64,000 bases of DNA from Clostridium_AI sp002297865 (GTDB taxonomy: Bacteria > Bacillota > Clostridia > Lachnospirales > Lachnospiraceae), in NCBI GenBank assembly GCA_937903005.1, contig CALFNR010000183.1, positions 58,748 through 122,747 on the forward strand. Direction: 5' to 3'. Positions 51,750 through 61,381 of this stretch are shown piece after piece. Position 1 is the first letter of the stretch, and every line of letters starts with the position of its first letter. The position numbers and the translations under genes are program-made. Below the pieces are notes generated by a model. It did not search any database, was not told the origin of the DNA, and saw nothing but the letters and a program-made list of their open reading frames with translations.

Positions 51750-52950
51750 AAGGAGAAGTTTTCGAGGTGTGCTATTAATCGTTTTATTATTAAGTCTGCT
51801 ATTTGCAGCATTGACCGAAGGTTCCATCATAGGAGTTTTTTATCTATTGTTTCGATTATCATCTCAGAATATGAAAAATAGCAGTGTTAAACCACCTAAA
51901 GATGAGCCTCCAAGTTTTTTTAACAGTTTTGAATATGGAAAGCTGTCTATGAGAGGAGATAATACACCGTATTTTGATGGGTATATAAGAAATTACATAA
52001 TAGGAATTGTGTTCCTTATCATAATAATAGGTGTGATCTTGTGTATTTTTTATTTTATGTTACTAACAAGAAAATTCTCTCGCTACATAAATGAAATTAC
52101 ATCTGGAATTCAGGAGATATCTATCGGTAATTTTGAACACAAGATACCAGTAGAAACAGGTAGTGAACTAGGTCTGGTTGCAGAAAAAATGAATGAGATG
52201 TCTAACAGTATATATACATTTTTGTGTGAAGAGAGGCAGAATGAAGATGTTAAAAATGAGCTAATTACCAGTGTAGCACATGATATTAGGACACCATTAA
52301 CTTCTATTATTGGATATTTATACTTACTTGTGAATCGAAAAGATTTAGATGCAGAAGTAAAAGAGCGTTATATTCAGATTGCATACGACAAGTCAAAACG
52401 GCTTGAACAGCTGACAGAAGATTTGTTCAGCTATACCAAATACAGTACCGACGAAGTAAAGATGCAATGTGAAAAAATTGATTTGGTAAAATTTATGGAG
52501 CAGATGGTAGATGAGTTTTATCCTAGTTTTAAAGAAGCAGGGCTTACCTATGACTTTAAATGTGAAATGGATGAAGCCTATATTCTAGCTGATGGAAACA
52601 CCTTAGCACGTGCTATAGCCAATCTGGTAAGTAATGCAATAAAGTATGGGCGAGATGGCAAATACATTAACATAACATTAAAGCAGGATGGAGATTTTGT
52701 ATCTGTGTCAGTTCTTAATTATGGTGCCGTTATTCCAAAGGAAAAGTTAAACCATATTTTCGAGAGATTTTATCGTGTTGATAATTCCAGGTCCGAACAG
52801 ACAGGTGGAAGTGGACTAGGTTTAGCAATTGCCAAAAGTATAATGGAAAAACAAGGTGGAAGTATAGAGGCTCGTAGTGATTTTGAAGGAACAGTGTTTG
52901 AAGTGAAACTGAAGCTCTACAACGATGAGGAGGATTTACATGAAAGATAG
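51739..52950 (+). CDS. Sensor histidine kinase
   Basis: A 403-residue membrane kinase with two helices (about 8-40 and 84-108) around a 45-residue loop, a HAMP region (110-165), HisKA with His181 in ITSVAHDIRTPLTSIIGYL, and HATPase_c with NLVSNAIKYG, FERFYRVDNSR and GGSGLGLAIAKSIME. The small external loop suggests sensing in or near the membrane. It resembles VanS/BceS-like kinases linked to cell-envelope ABC systems. TTG start, coupled to the response regulator. Confidence 0.92.
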   Translation: MNDRRRSFRGVLLIVLLLSLLFAALTEGSIIGVFYLLFRLSSQNMKNSSVKPPKDEPPSFFNSFEYGKLSMRGDNTPYFDGYIRNYIIGIVFLIIIIGVILCIFYFMLLTRKFSRYINEITSGIQEISIGNFEHKIPVETGSELGLVAEKMNEMSNSIYTFLCEERQNEDVKNELITSVAHDIRTPLTSIIGYLYLLVNRKDLDAEVKERYIQIAYDKSKRLEQLTEDLFSYTKYSTDEVKMQCEKIDLVKFMEQMVDEFYPSFKEAGLTYDFKCEMDEAYILADGNTLARAIANLVSNAIKYGRDGKYINITLKQDGDFVSVSVLNYGAVIPKEKLNHIFERFYRVDNSRSEQTGGSGLGLAIAKSIMEKQGGSIEARSDFEGTVFEVKLKLYNDEEDLHER

Positions 52951-55216
52951 AAAATGGAGAAGCAGTTTTTACAAAATAATGATCGTATTCTTTTTTATCC
53001 TATTTGGTATATCGAGAGCTTTATTTGCGGAAGCCAAGGAAAACAGTTCTATTTCGATGAAAGTATCTGTTAATTTTAATCAGTATGTTCGATTAAACCG
53101 AAACGCCAATCTTAATATTCTCATTACCTCTAAAAAGCAGGATTTTACTGGGTACATTCAAGCAATACCACAGACTGACGAACCACAGATGAACAGTATG
53201 TATCAAACAGATATAAGTCTTAAAGTGAAAAAGCAGGAAATGGTTAATCTTACAGTTCCTATATACCAAGGTGTAAAAAGTATTGTGCTTCAAGTTATTG
53301 ACCAAGACGGTAACGTGTTGCTGAAAGAAAAGAAAAAAGTAAAAATAGAGACAGATAGCACTACGTATTATATTGGAATTATCGGAAAAAACGAAAATTA
53401 TTTACATAATTTAGATACTAAGATTTTTCATTCTTTTACCATGGAATATGATGAAATTCCGGAGCGTTTAGAGGGTTTCGATTCACTAGAAGGCATTCTC
53501 ATTACGAATAACTTCTTAAGGGAAGACTCTATTTCTGCTTTAAAACTAGTGAAAGAATGGAATCGAAATGGAGGAACCATATTATTAGAAAAAAGTTCGG
53601 ATGCTCTTCTTCATTATATGGGGGTTAAGAGAAAAGATGCAAAGGCTATAAAAGACAAGCAGGGTCTAGCTATGTACAATGTGTTCCGTAATAAAAAAGG
53701 TGTTATAATTGAATGGGTTTATCATAAGAGCATGGAAGTTGCCTTATCTAAAAATAATGAAAAATTAGTAGATTTGTTATATGATCTGAAGGCTCACTTT
53801 AGTGATTGTAAAGTAGATCATATTGACAATAATTCATACACAAGTGATACAGGAGAGAATACGTTAATCACTAGTTTGGAAACGATAGAGAAAAAATTTC
53901 TTCCTAAACCAGTACGGTATACAATGGTACTTATTGCGTATGCCTGTTTGGTTGGACCTATATTATACCTTATATTAAAACGGTTGAAAAAGAATTTGCA
54001 TTACTATGTTGGAGTTCTTATAGCATCAGTAGTATTCATTGGAATCTACATCTTAGCAGGACTTAACACTACACTTGACAGCTTCCTTATGCATAACGTC
54101 GCAATCTATCAATATGATGATTTTTCAGATACAGTGGATCAGGAAATATTTTTTAGTATTGTATTTCCATGCAAAAAAAGTGCTAAATTTAGTATAAAAA
54201 ATAAACCTAATCTTTCATTAGTTAATACAAGTACCAATACAAGTGCTTCCTCTTCCAAAATACTAGGTCAAAAGGCATATGATGTGATAATCTCTAAGGA
54301 AAAAGATAAAGCCTCGGTTGAAATAAAGAATCCTTTATATATGAAGCCATATGTATTTAAAAGTACAACACAAACAAAAAGTGAACGAAAGATTTGTTCC
54401 AATATTGTATATGATGGTGAAAAAGTCAGTGGTTTGGTACAAAATGCGCTTGGTTTTGATTTAGAAGAAGCAGTTTTACTGAGCAACTATCAGATGATTC
54501 CTATGGGAGACTTCAAAAATGGAACATATTTCAAAATTCCAGAACAATATAAAAATTTTGGAGATGGAAAAATAGAAGGAACGATTAAAACGCCTTATTT
54601 TAGACTTTCAGGACCAGAGTCGAACCAGGATCAAAGCAGATTATATGAATATCAGAAATCAGCTGCAATGCAGTATTGTTTAAGGGAAAAATGTGCTTCT
54701 TATAAGAATGAAAGTTATATTATAGGATTTATACATTCAGATTTAAAAGCAAAGGAAACGAATTCTGAACACTCTTGTAAAGATATTAAGATGGTTGTAT
54801 ACCGAATTCGAGGCGTAAAGAAAGTATTTGAGGGGAAACAATTAATCACAGACATATATCCATACGAGGAATTACATGGTGGAACAATTAATTCTACTAC
54901 TAGGAAAATGGAAGGTTATTATGTAATAATGGATTATTATCTGCCTTCAGAAATGAAAGTAGATGCGATTCTAGTAAATGAAAAATTAAATCAGCAAAAT
55001 AATTACTCAGGTTCCATCAGTATTTTCAATTATAAGACGGAGGAGTACGAATATATATATTCAAATGGAAATAACGGAGTCGTGGATAAACTGAGAAAGA
55101 AACACTATATATCAGGTGATAATAAATTTCGACTCCGCTATGGGTTATCAGTTAAGGAAGAGTATCCTGAGAAAAATAGACTGCCTGTTATTTCAGCAGT
55201 GGTGGAGGTGAAATAG
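52940..55216 (+). CDS. Membrane protein with large extracytoplasmic domains, partner of the second ABC system
   Basis: About 758 residues. A signal-anchor (10-30), an external Ig-like then Rossmann-like region (40-310, with YYIGIIGKNENYLHNL, YDEIPERLEGFDSLEGILITNNF and NRNGGTILLE reminiscent of the GATase-like fold in GldG and DUF4350 proteins), two adjacent helices (about 325-372) and a second external domain (380-758). Probable accessory subunit of the following ATPase and permease, analogous to GldG. The ATG at 52940 is seven bases from GAGGAGG and overlaps the kinase gene by 11 bases. No firm family match. Confidence 0.7.
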   Translation: MKDRKWRSSFYKIMIVFFFILFGISRALFAEAKENSSISMKVSVNFNQYVRLNRNANLNILITSKKQDFTGYIQAIPQTDEPQMNSMYQTDISLKVKKQEMVNLTVPIYQGVKSIVLQVIDQDGNVLLKEKKKVKIETDSTTYYIGIIGKNENYLHNLDTKIFHSFTMEYDEIPERLEGFDSLEGILITNNFLREDSISALKLVKEWNRNGGTILLEKSSDALLHYMGVKRKDAKAIKDKQGLAMYNVFRNKKGVIIEWVYHKSMEVALSKNNEKLVDLLYDLKAHFSDCKVDHIDNNSYTSDTGENTLITSLETIEKKFLPKPVRYTMVLIAYACLVGPILYLILKRLKKNLHYYVGVLIASVVFIGIYILAGLNTTLDSFLMHNVAIYQYDDFSDTVDQEIFFSIVFPCKKSAKFSIKNKPNLSLVNTSTNTSASSSKILGQKAYDVIISKEKDKASVEIKNPLYMKPYVFKSTTQTKSERKICSNIVYDGEKVSGLVQNALGFDLEEAVLLSNYQMIPMGDFKNGTYFKIPEQYKNFGDGKIEGTIKTPYFRLSGPESNQDQSRLYEYQKSAAMQYCLREKCASYKNESYIIGFIHSDLKAKETNSEHSCKDIKMVVYRIRGVKKVFEGKQLITDIYPYEELHGGTINSTTRKMEGYYVIMDYYLPSEMKVDAILVNEKLNQQNNYSGSISIFNYKTEEYEYIYSNGNNGVVDKLRKKHYISGDNKFRLRYGLSVKEEYPEKNRLPVISAVVEVK

Positions 55217-56197
55217 TTGTTAGAAGTTGCCAAATTGCAGAAAACATTCGGAGAAAATAGGGCGCTTAATAATTTGAATATGCATGTAGCCTCTGGCGAA
55301 ATATATGGATTAATTGGACAAAATGGTGCAGGAAAGACCACATTCATGCAAATCTGCATGGGATTACAAAAGCCAGATTCAGGAAGGATATGGCTTTTTG
55401 GCAATGACATTTTGCATGATATTAGAACTATAAGGGACTCAGTTGGTTATCTTCCAGATACTTTTGGTATTTATGAAAAAGTGAAAGTATTAGAATATTT
55501 GGAGTTTTTTCATGCACTGTATGGAGTACTTAATCCAGCAAAAAAGTACTTAATGGAACTATTAGATTTAGTAAATCTCACAGACAAAGCAGACTGTTAT
55601 GTAAGTACATTGTCACAAGCAATGAAACAGCAGCTTGGAATTGCGCGATGTCTGGTTCACAATCCAGTTCTTCTAATATTAGATGAACCCTTGTCTGATT
55701 TAGATCCAGTAGGCAAGGCGGAAATAATCGAAATTCTTCATCATTTAAAGCAGGAATCAAAAACCATTTTACTATCATCCAATGTTCTTACAGAGCTAGA
55801 ATACACCTGTACCCAAGTTGGGATTATGAAAAATGGCTCGGTGGAAATTGAGGGGACAATTAAAGATGTCCTTGAAAAAATTAAGGAGTCCAGTCCAATT
55901 GTTATGACAGTATTGGGAGATGCCTCATTGGCAGTACCAATATTAAGGAACAGCCAGAATGTCACTAGAGTTTCTATTGCAGATAATACATTTCACATTG
56001 GTTTTAAAGGAACAGAAGAACAGGAAGCTGCGCTTCTGCATTCTTTAGTATCAGGAGGGGTTCAAGTTATTACATTCAACCGGGTGAAAGGAAGCCTTGA
56101 GAATATGTTTTATGAAATAACCGAGGAGACGGAGAGAAAGAAGGGACCATATGAAAATCAATCCAGTTTACTTGAAAGATTTAAGATTAAACGTTAG
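55217..56197 (+). CDS. ABC transporter ATP-binding protein with a degenerate signature motif
   Basis: A 326-residue ATPase: Walker A GQNGAGKTT (about 36-44), Q-loop SVGYLPDTFGIYEKVKV, Walker B LLILDEPLSDLDP. The ABC signature reads STLSQAMKQQLGIAR, weak compared with LSGGQ. GGAGGTG is followed by a TTG start. Its end overlaps the permease gene by 47 bases. The last ~110 residues form an extra regulatory-like domain. Confidence 0.88.
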   Translation: MLEVAKLQKTFGENRALNNLNMHVASGEIYGLIGQNGAGKTTFMQICMGLQKPDSGRIWLFGNDILHDIRTIRDSVGYLPDTFGIYEKVKVLEYLEFFHALYGVLNPAKKYLMELLDLVNLTDKADCYVSTLSQAMKQQLGIARCLVHNPVLLILDEPLSDLDPVGKAEIIEILHHLKQESKTILLSSNVLTELEYTCTQVGIMKNGSVEIEGTIKDVLEKIKESSPIVMTVLGDASLAVPILRNSQNVTRVSIADNTFHIGFKGTEEQEAALLHSLVSGGVQVITFNRVKGSLENMFYEITEETERKKGPYENQSSLLERFKIKR

Positions 56198-57035
56198 AAG
56201 TATGAAGTTTGCAATGATAATTTTTACATATAACTTATGTTTAGGACTAATCATTATTTTATTTATGTATGTTAGTATGCATAATGTAACAGGTCAGTTA
56301 GTGTTTAATTATGAAAATTGCGAACGCCTTTATTTAATTATTAGTGGAATTGAATTTGGAAGCATTTTCTTTATTGTCCCAGCATTAACAGTTGGAACGG
56401 TTGCGGGAGAACGGGAAAAACGAACCTTAGATCTGTTATTAGTTTCGAAATTGAGTCCATTCCATATCATATGTGGTAAGATGTCCTATGCGGTTACTAT
56501 TATATTTATTCTTATCGTATCCGATTTCCCATTAACTGCTATGGTGGCGGTAACACATAGTATTGAAATGAAAATTCAGTGGCAGCTTCTAATTCTGCTA
56601 TTAGTAACATCATTGTATATTGCAAGCATCGGTGTATTTTTTTCTACTATAAAAAAGAGTACAATTGCCGCAACATTGTGGACATATGGAGTAATATTAC
56701 TGATTACAATAGGAACAATCGTGATTTATAACTTAAATGGTTATGTATTGGAAGATATGAAAGTTCATAGTGCCAATGAGTTCAATGTCGTATACTATTC
56801 ATTCTTATTCAATCCTCTCGCTACTTATGTGTATATGTTTTCTAGTACGAGGCCGGGAACAATTTCCAATTGGATTCCTACCAATATGAAAAATAATTGG
56901 GTAGAACTGAGCATTTTCTTTCAACTAGCGATTTCGGTTGTGCTGTTAGGGGTTTCGGCTATCCATCTGGATCCTCGCTCTGTAGACACAAAGCTGACCT
57001 TCTGGCATAAAAGCAAAAAAAGAAAGACATTGTAG
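56151..57035 (+). CDS. ABC-2 family permease
   Basis: The 294-residue membrane subunit has about six helices and the ABC-2 pattern GTVAGEREKRTLDLLLVSKLSPFHIICGKM after the second helix. It starts 47 bases inside the ATPase gene. Substrate unknown; regulation by the upstream two-component pair is likely. It ends in the operon terminator. Confidence 0.88.
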   Translation: MKINPVYLKDLRLNVRSMKFAMIIFTYNLCLGLIIILFMYVSMHNVTGQLVFNYENCERLYLIISGIEFGSIFFIVPALTVGTVAGEREKRTLDLLLVSKLSPFHIICGKMSYAVTIIFILIVSDFPLTAMVAVTHSIEMKIQWQLLILLLVTSLYIASIGVFFSTIKKSTIAATLWTYGVILLITIGTIVIYNLNGYVLEDMKVHSANEFNVVYYSFLFNPLATYVYMFSSTRPGTISNWIPTNMKNNWVELSIFFQLAISVVLLGVSAIHLDPRSVDTKLTFWHKSKKRKTL

Positions 57036-57053
57036 CGGAATGTCTTTCTTTTA
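57021..57053 (+). terminator. Terminator of the second ABC operon, overlapping the stop codon
   Basis: 10-bp arms AGAAAGACAT / ATGTCTTTCT and a T-rich tail. Confidence 0.85.
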
Positions 57054-57118
57054 TATAAACGGAAGAAGAAATATAATAAATTAAGTATACCACACTTTTT
57101 ATAAAAAAGATAGTCTAA

Positions 57119-57901
57119 CTAAAATTCTCTTATTTTTTTTGAAATTCTTAACTTATTATATAAGGAGGCATAAGCGATCTCATCCACTTCTAAAATAAAA
57201 TTTGTAAGAAAATTTTTCTGAACCCCTTTTTTCTTTAGAATATCCACAGCCTTGTTATAAGCAATAGCAGCCTCAGTTTCCGTTTTATAAGTACCTATCT
57301 TAAAGTTACCATTAATATGAATAATAGAATCGTAAACAAAACGGCCATTCTGGATTATTTTCTGAACTCCATAATATTTATTAATAATCTCGATATTCTT
57401 ATATCGAAAATCTGTAGTATCTCCATTAATAAAACGATAATCTCTGTCTAACACTGCAAAATTCTTAATTCCATAGCGAGATAAAATATTAACCTGCATA
57501 CCGTAGTCAGATACGAATAAGTGTCTGCCTCTTTTGGAAATAGTATGTTTGGAGTAATAGAATAAGTCATCGACATCAAATTTTAAAATTAGTTCAGAAG
57601 TTAAATAATATAGGAAATAATTATCTTTCAACAAAATCGGGGTTTTAAAATAGAATCCTGTAGTTTTGAAGTTAAACAGCATAATGCATTTTGAAAAGTT
57701 AAGAGTGTGAGGCTGATAATCTTCTATTGAAATAGACTCAGAATAAAGCAGTTCTTTTGCTTCTATATAAGCAAGATGAGCAGCATCTTCCGTGTCAAAA
57801 CTACCGAGACTGATATGTTTGTTTTGAAAGGTAATAGAAGAACGATAGGAAATGATTCCGTTTTTCTTCTTATTAATATATACTCCAGCCTTTAGCGGCA
57901 T
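57119..57901 (-). CDS. AP2-like DNA-binding protein with degenerate HNH-like centre
   Basis: A 260-residue protein with an AP2-like domain at each end: GVYINKKKNGIISYRSSITFQNKHISLGSFDTEDAAHLAYIEAKELL (6-52) and YYGVQKIIQNGRFVYDSIIHINGNFKIGTYKTETEAAIAYNKAVDIL (about 181-228). Between them AVLDRDYRFINGDTTDFRYKNIEIIN keeps the spacing of an HNH homing nuclease core (HxDG..xDNRxxNL) but lacks the His residues. AP2 domains in bacteria usually occur in HNH homing endonucleases, so this may be a domesticated, nuclease-dead DNA-binding regulator. TAGGAGGTG precedes the ATG. Confidence 0.7.
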   Translation of the reverse strand: MPLKAGVYINKKKNGIISYRSSITFQNKHISLGSFDTEDAAHLAYIEAKELLYSESISIEDYQPHTLNFSKCIMLFNFKTTGFYFKTPILLKDNYFLYYLTSELILKFDVDDLFYYSKHTISKRGRHLFVSDYGMQVNILSRYGIKNFAVLDRDYRFINGDTTDFRYKNIEIINKYYGVQKIIQNGRFVYDSIIHINGNFKIGTYKTETEAAIAYNKAVDILKKKGVQKNFLTNFILEVDEIAYASLYNKLRISKKIREF

Positions 57902-58209
57902 AAATGCACCTCCTATTGCAAGATGTTCTTATATTATAGCACAGATTATCAGGATAGTGTTGCATAAAATATTACAAAAATATTTCGTGCGATTTCCAAG
58001 AACTTTCAAGGCGAAAAATGATTTCTTTGAATAATCTACGGAAAACCGCATAAAATATGTAATAAATATTTAACAAATTGGTAATATTTTAATGGGAGCA
58101 ATTACTAAGAATTGTTTCATTATAAATTTAAAATTTGTTTAATATTCCGTATAGAGATACAAAAAAAGTAAATGCAAAAGTAGTATTAACTAAATTAATT
58201 TAAACTATA

Positions 58210-58239
58210 TTGACAGAAAAAGGAATTTTGCTTTAAAAT
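58210..58239 (+). promoter_or_regulatory. Promoter of the SleB-like gene
   Basis: TTGACA (58210-58215), 18-base spacer, TAAAAT (58234-58239), 64 bases before the ATG. The rest of the 400-base gap 57902-58302 is AT-rich and shows nothing else. Confidence 0.6.
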
Positions 58240-58302
58240 GCTTAACAAGTCACGTAAGAGCAAACAAAATATTCCAATTTTAAAAGAAATGAGGAGTTAT
58301 CA

Positions 58303-59172
58303 ATGAAAAATAGAAAGCTGCTTATGCAGGTAAAAGCATATACAAATAATCTGCTTTTTAGCGGATGTAAGTGGAGTATGTTAATTACAGCATATGCATT
58401 GATCGCAATCATCATTGTAATGAGTTCTGAATCTTATTTTTCAGAGGGGGTATATGCTGCAGAGATTGCATATTCCACTGAGGCATATGATTTTTTAGGT
58501 CAGAATGATGTTTTGTGTATGGGGAAGGCAGTAAAGGAATCTGATGATATAGAAATGACAGATACGGAGACATCCGCATTAAGTTCCAAAGCATTCGAAG
58601 AGAATTATGCAAAAACAGTAGAATGTGGACTCAATACCAGTAACCAAGTAAATGTTAACATTATGGATTCTATCGCCAATGACCGCACTGTAACATTGGT
58701 TCATAAAGAAAAACGTAATACTAAGAAAAATAAGGACTCCAAAGAGTCCGTTCAGGCATTTAAAAATGGAGATAATGCAAAGATAGAATTGTCTGCAACA
58801 GAAAAGAATATCTTGATGCGTATCGTAGAAGCAGAAGCTACAGGAGAAGATATTACAGGTAAAATGTTAGTAGCCAATGTGGTACTTAACCGTGTCAATA
58901 ATTCTAGTTTTCCTGACACCGTAGAGGGAGTGGTATTCCAGAAAAATGGTTCTGTCTATCAGTTTTCACCGATAAAGGATGGGCGATATTATAAAGTGGA
59001 AATTAGCGACGAAACGAAAAAAGCAGTAAAGAGAGTGCTCAATGGTGAAGATAAATCAGAAGGTGCATTGTATTTTATGTCTCGCAGCATGGCAAAAGCA
59101 TCAAGTGTGACTTGGTTTGATCGCTCTCTTACAAGAGTATTTAAACATGGTACTCATGAGTTTTATAAGTAA
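58303..59172 (+). CDS. Membrane-anchored cell wall hydrolase (SleB/Hydrolase_2 family)
   Basis: A 289-residue protein with an anchor helix (about 25-45), a low-complexity middle, and a C-terminal Hydrolase_2 domain (about 165-289): LSATEKNILMRIVEAEATGEDITGKMLVANVVLNRVNNSSFPDTVEGVVFQ contains the catalytic-type Glu, and GALYFMSRSMAKASSVTWFDRSLTRVFKHGTHEFY is the family end. Homologues include SleB and CwlJ, which degrade spore cortex at germination; a vegetative role is also possible. GAGGAG precedes the ATG. Confidence 0.88.
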   Translation: MKNRKLLMQVKAYTNNLLFSGCKWSMLITAYALIAIIIVMSSESYFSEGVYAAEIAYSTEAYDFLGQNDVLCMGKAVKESDDIEMTDTETSALSSKAFEENYAKTVECGLNTSNQVNVNIMDSIANDRTVTLVHKEKRNTKKNKDSKESVQAFKNGDNAKIELSATEKNILMRIVEAEATGEDITGKMLVANVVLNRVNNSSFPDTVEGVVFQKNGSVYQFSPIKDGRYYKVEISDETKKAVKRVLNGEDKSEGALYFMSRSMAKASSVTWFDRSLTRVFKHGTHEFYK

Positions 59173-59179
59173 ATGTTTA

Positions 59180-59208
59180 TTGATACTAATATTGATTCGT
59201 GTTATAAT
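59180..59208 (+). promoter_or_regulatory. Promoter of thrC
   Basis: TTGATA (59180-59185), 17-base spacer, TATAAT (59203-59208). Confidence 0.65.
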
Positions 59209-59267
59209 TATCGCAAATTAGCGTGTTCAGACATTTGGACATAATCTTAAGAAAAGGATGAGATAAA

Positions 59268-60755
59268 ATGAATGTATTATATAAAAGTACACGAAGCAAT
59301 AGTGAACCTGTAACAGCTTCCCAAGCGATCCTAAAAGGATTGGCAGATGATGGTGGCTTGTTTGTACCTGAATCGATTCCTGCTTTGACAACATCTTTGG
59401 AAGAGTTATCAAAAATGAGCTACCAGGAAGTTGCTTACGAAGTAATGAAATTATTCTTTACAGATTTTACAGAAGAAGAATTAAAAAATTGTATCGCGAA
59501 GGCGTATGATAAAAAATTCGATACAACGGAAATTGCACCTTTAGTAAAAGCAGATGGCGCCTATTACTTGGAATTATTCCATGGTTCTACAATTGCTTTT
59601 AAAGATATGGCATTATCCATTCTTCCTCATCTATTGACTACGGCTGCAAAGAAAAATAACGTGAAGAATGATATTGTAATTTTAACTGCAACATCTGGTG
59701 ATACAGGTAAGGCTGCTCTAGCTGGTTTTCAGGATGTTGAAGGAACAAAGATAATCGTGTTCTATCCAAAGAACGGTGTAAGTCCAATTCAGGAAAAACA
59801 GATGGTAACACAAAAAGGTGCGAATACATATGTAGTTGGTATAAAAGGTAACTTTGATGATGCACAAAGTGGCGTAAAGGCAATGTTCAATGATAAAGAA
59901 TTAGCTGACAAGATGGATCAGAAAGGATATCAGTTCTCATCTGCCAATTCCATTAACATTGGCAGGCTTGTTCCGCAGGTTGTATACTACGTATACGCTT
60001 ATGCAAAGTTATTAGCCAATGGAGAGCTAGCAGAGGGAGAAAAAATTAACATCGTAGTTCCAACAGGTAACTTTGGTAACATCTTAGCTGCTTTCTTCGC
60101 TAAGAACATGGGGCTTCCAGTGAACAAATTAATCTGTGCATCAAATGAAAACAAAGTACTATTTGATTTCTTTGAAACAGGAAAATATAATCGTAACAGA
60201 GATTTTATCTTAACATCCTCTCCTTCCATGGATATTTTGATTTCCAGCAATCTGGAACGTCTTATTTATAGAATTACTGGTAATGATGCAGCAGCTTGTA
60301 AAGAACTTATGGATGCATTATCAAGTAAAGGTGAATACTCTATTACAGATGATATGAAAAAACAGCTTGTTGATTTTGTTGGTGGATATGCAAGTGAAGA
60401 CAATACTCAGGAAGCAATTAAGTCCTTATATGACAAGACTGGCTATGTAATCGATACCCATACTGCAGTAGCTTCTTATGTATGCCACAAGTACAAAGAA
60501 GATACAAAAGATGAAACAAAAACATTAATCGCTTCTACAGCAAGCCCATACAAATTCACTAGAAGCGTAATGAATGCAATTGACAGTAAGTTTGATTCTA
60601 TGTCTGATTTTGAACTGGTAGATAAGTTAAGTGAAATAAGTAAGACTGCTGTTCCAAATGCAATCGAAGAAATTCGTACAGCTCCTGTACTTCATGATAC
60701 CGTTTGTGATAAGACGGAAATGAAAGATACAGTTGAAAAAATATTAGCGTTATAA
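59268..60755 (+). CDS. thrC: Threonine synthase
   Basis: Converts O-phosphohomoserine to threonine with PLP. The 495-residue protein is of the longer class: STRSNSEPVTASQAILKGLADDGGLFVPE at the start, Schiff-base Lys112 in FHGSTIAFKDMALSILP, ATSGDTGKAAL for phosphate and PLP, PTGNFGNILAAFFAKNMGLP. AAAAGGATGAG precedes the ATG. Single gene with its own promoter and terminator. Confidence 0.96.
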   Translation: MNVLYKSTRSNSEPVTASQAILKGLADDGGLFVPESIPALTTSLEELSKMSYQEVAYEVMKLFFTDFTEEELKNCIAKAYDKKFDTTEIAPLVKADGAYYLELFHGSTIAFKDMALSILPHLLTTAAKKNNVKNDIVILTATSGDTGKAALAGFQDVEGTKIIVFYPKNGVSPIQEKQMVTQKGANTYVVGIKGNFDDAQSGVKAMFNDKELADKMDQKGYQFSSANSINIGRLVPQVVYYVYAYAKLLANGELAEGEKINIVVPTGNFGNILAAFFAKNMGLPVNKLICASNENKVLFDFFETGKYNRNRDFILTSSPSMDILISSNLERLIYRITGNDAAACKELMDALSSKGEYSITDDMKKQLVDFVGGYASEDNTQEAIKSLYDKTGYVIDTHTAVASYVCHKYKEDTKDETKTLIASTASPYKFTRSVMNAIDSKFDSMSDFELVDKLSEISKTAVPNAIEEIRTAPVLHDTVCDKTEMKDTVEKILAL

Positions 60756-60799
60756 TATAACGTTAAATTGAACATCTTATTAAATAAGAAGAGATTGAG

Positions 60800-60831
60800 A
60801 AAGCTCCTTAAGCAGTTAAGGGGCTTTTTTT
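60800..60831 (+). terminator. Terminator of thrC
   Basis: 12-bp arms AAAGCTCCTTAA / TTAAGGGGCTTT with one mismatch, GCAG loop and a T-run. Confidence 0.88.
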
Positions 60832-60836
60832 AACTT

Positions 60837-61010
60837 AACTTATAGGAAAGTCCTCTGCAAGTCCTTTCTTATAAGTTAAAAAAGCCCCTAAAAAACAGGG
60901 CTGGATGCAAACGAGCGGGTGTCGCTTAAAGTAGCCTGAAAACGCGAGGGTGTGAGGAATTCACACTTTGTTCCGTTAATAAAATTTTTTGCGAGTTCTT
61001 TCTTATTAAG
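60837..61010. repeat. Composite intergenic repeat after thrC
   Basis: A 41-base imperfect inverted repeat (60837-60877, AACTTATAGGAAAG ... CTTTCTTATAAGTT) aligns to 35059-35099. It is followed by A6 and the hairpin GCCCC-TAAAAAACA-GGGC (60884-60901) seen also at 46138, then by spacer sequence with GAGCGGG and GAATTCACAC (both also in the 46157-46180 region) and by a diverged copy of the first repeat at 60974-61010. The remaining gap to 61213 shows no gene. Confidence 0.65.
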
Positions 61011-61213
61011 ATTAACATCTTAATGTAAAAAAAGCTGATTGTGACAAAACCGTGACATAATTTTGCCATAAACTAAGTGCATTATATAACCATATTAAAG
61101 ATAACAACTACAAGTTAAGAATTGTAGAAGTTATTAGGCATAGGGAAAAATTCCATTAACATTATATAAGCTAGTAAAACTATCCATACTATGAAAGAAT
61201 TGGGTAAAAATGC

Positions 61214-61242
61214 TTGACCTTTAGTATGATAGTTGCTATAAT
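61214..61242 (+). promoter_or_regulatory. Strong promoter of the BIG2 surface protein gene
   Basis: TTGACC (61214-61219), 17-base spacer, TATAAT (61237-61242). It implies a 5' UTR of about 130 bases, often seen for abundant surface proteins with stable mRNA. Confidence 0.7.
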
Positions 61243-61381
61243 CAACTTGTTATTGGAAAGCTTATAGTTCTATGCCCAAACATAAGCAAGATAAAGACTA
61301 ATCTATTAAATGTTACATAAGAAGCTTATGGAAAGTAAGAAGTATAATGTTAACCAAATTTATTAAGGAGGAAGAAAGAAT

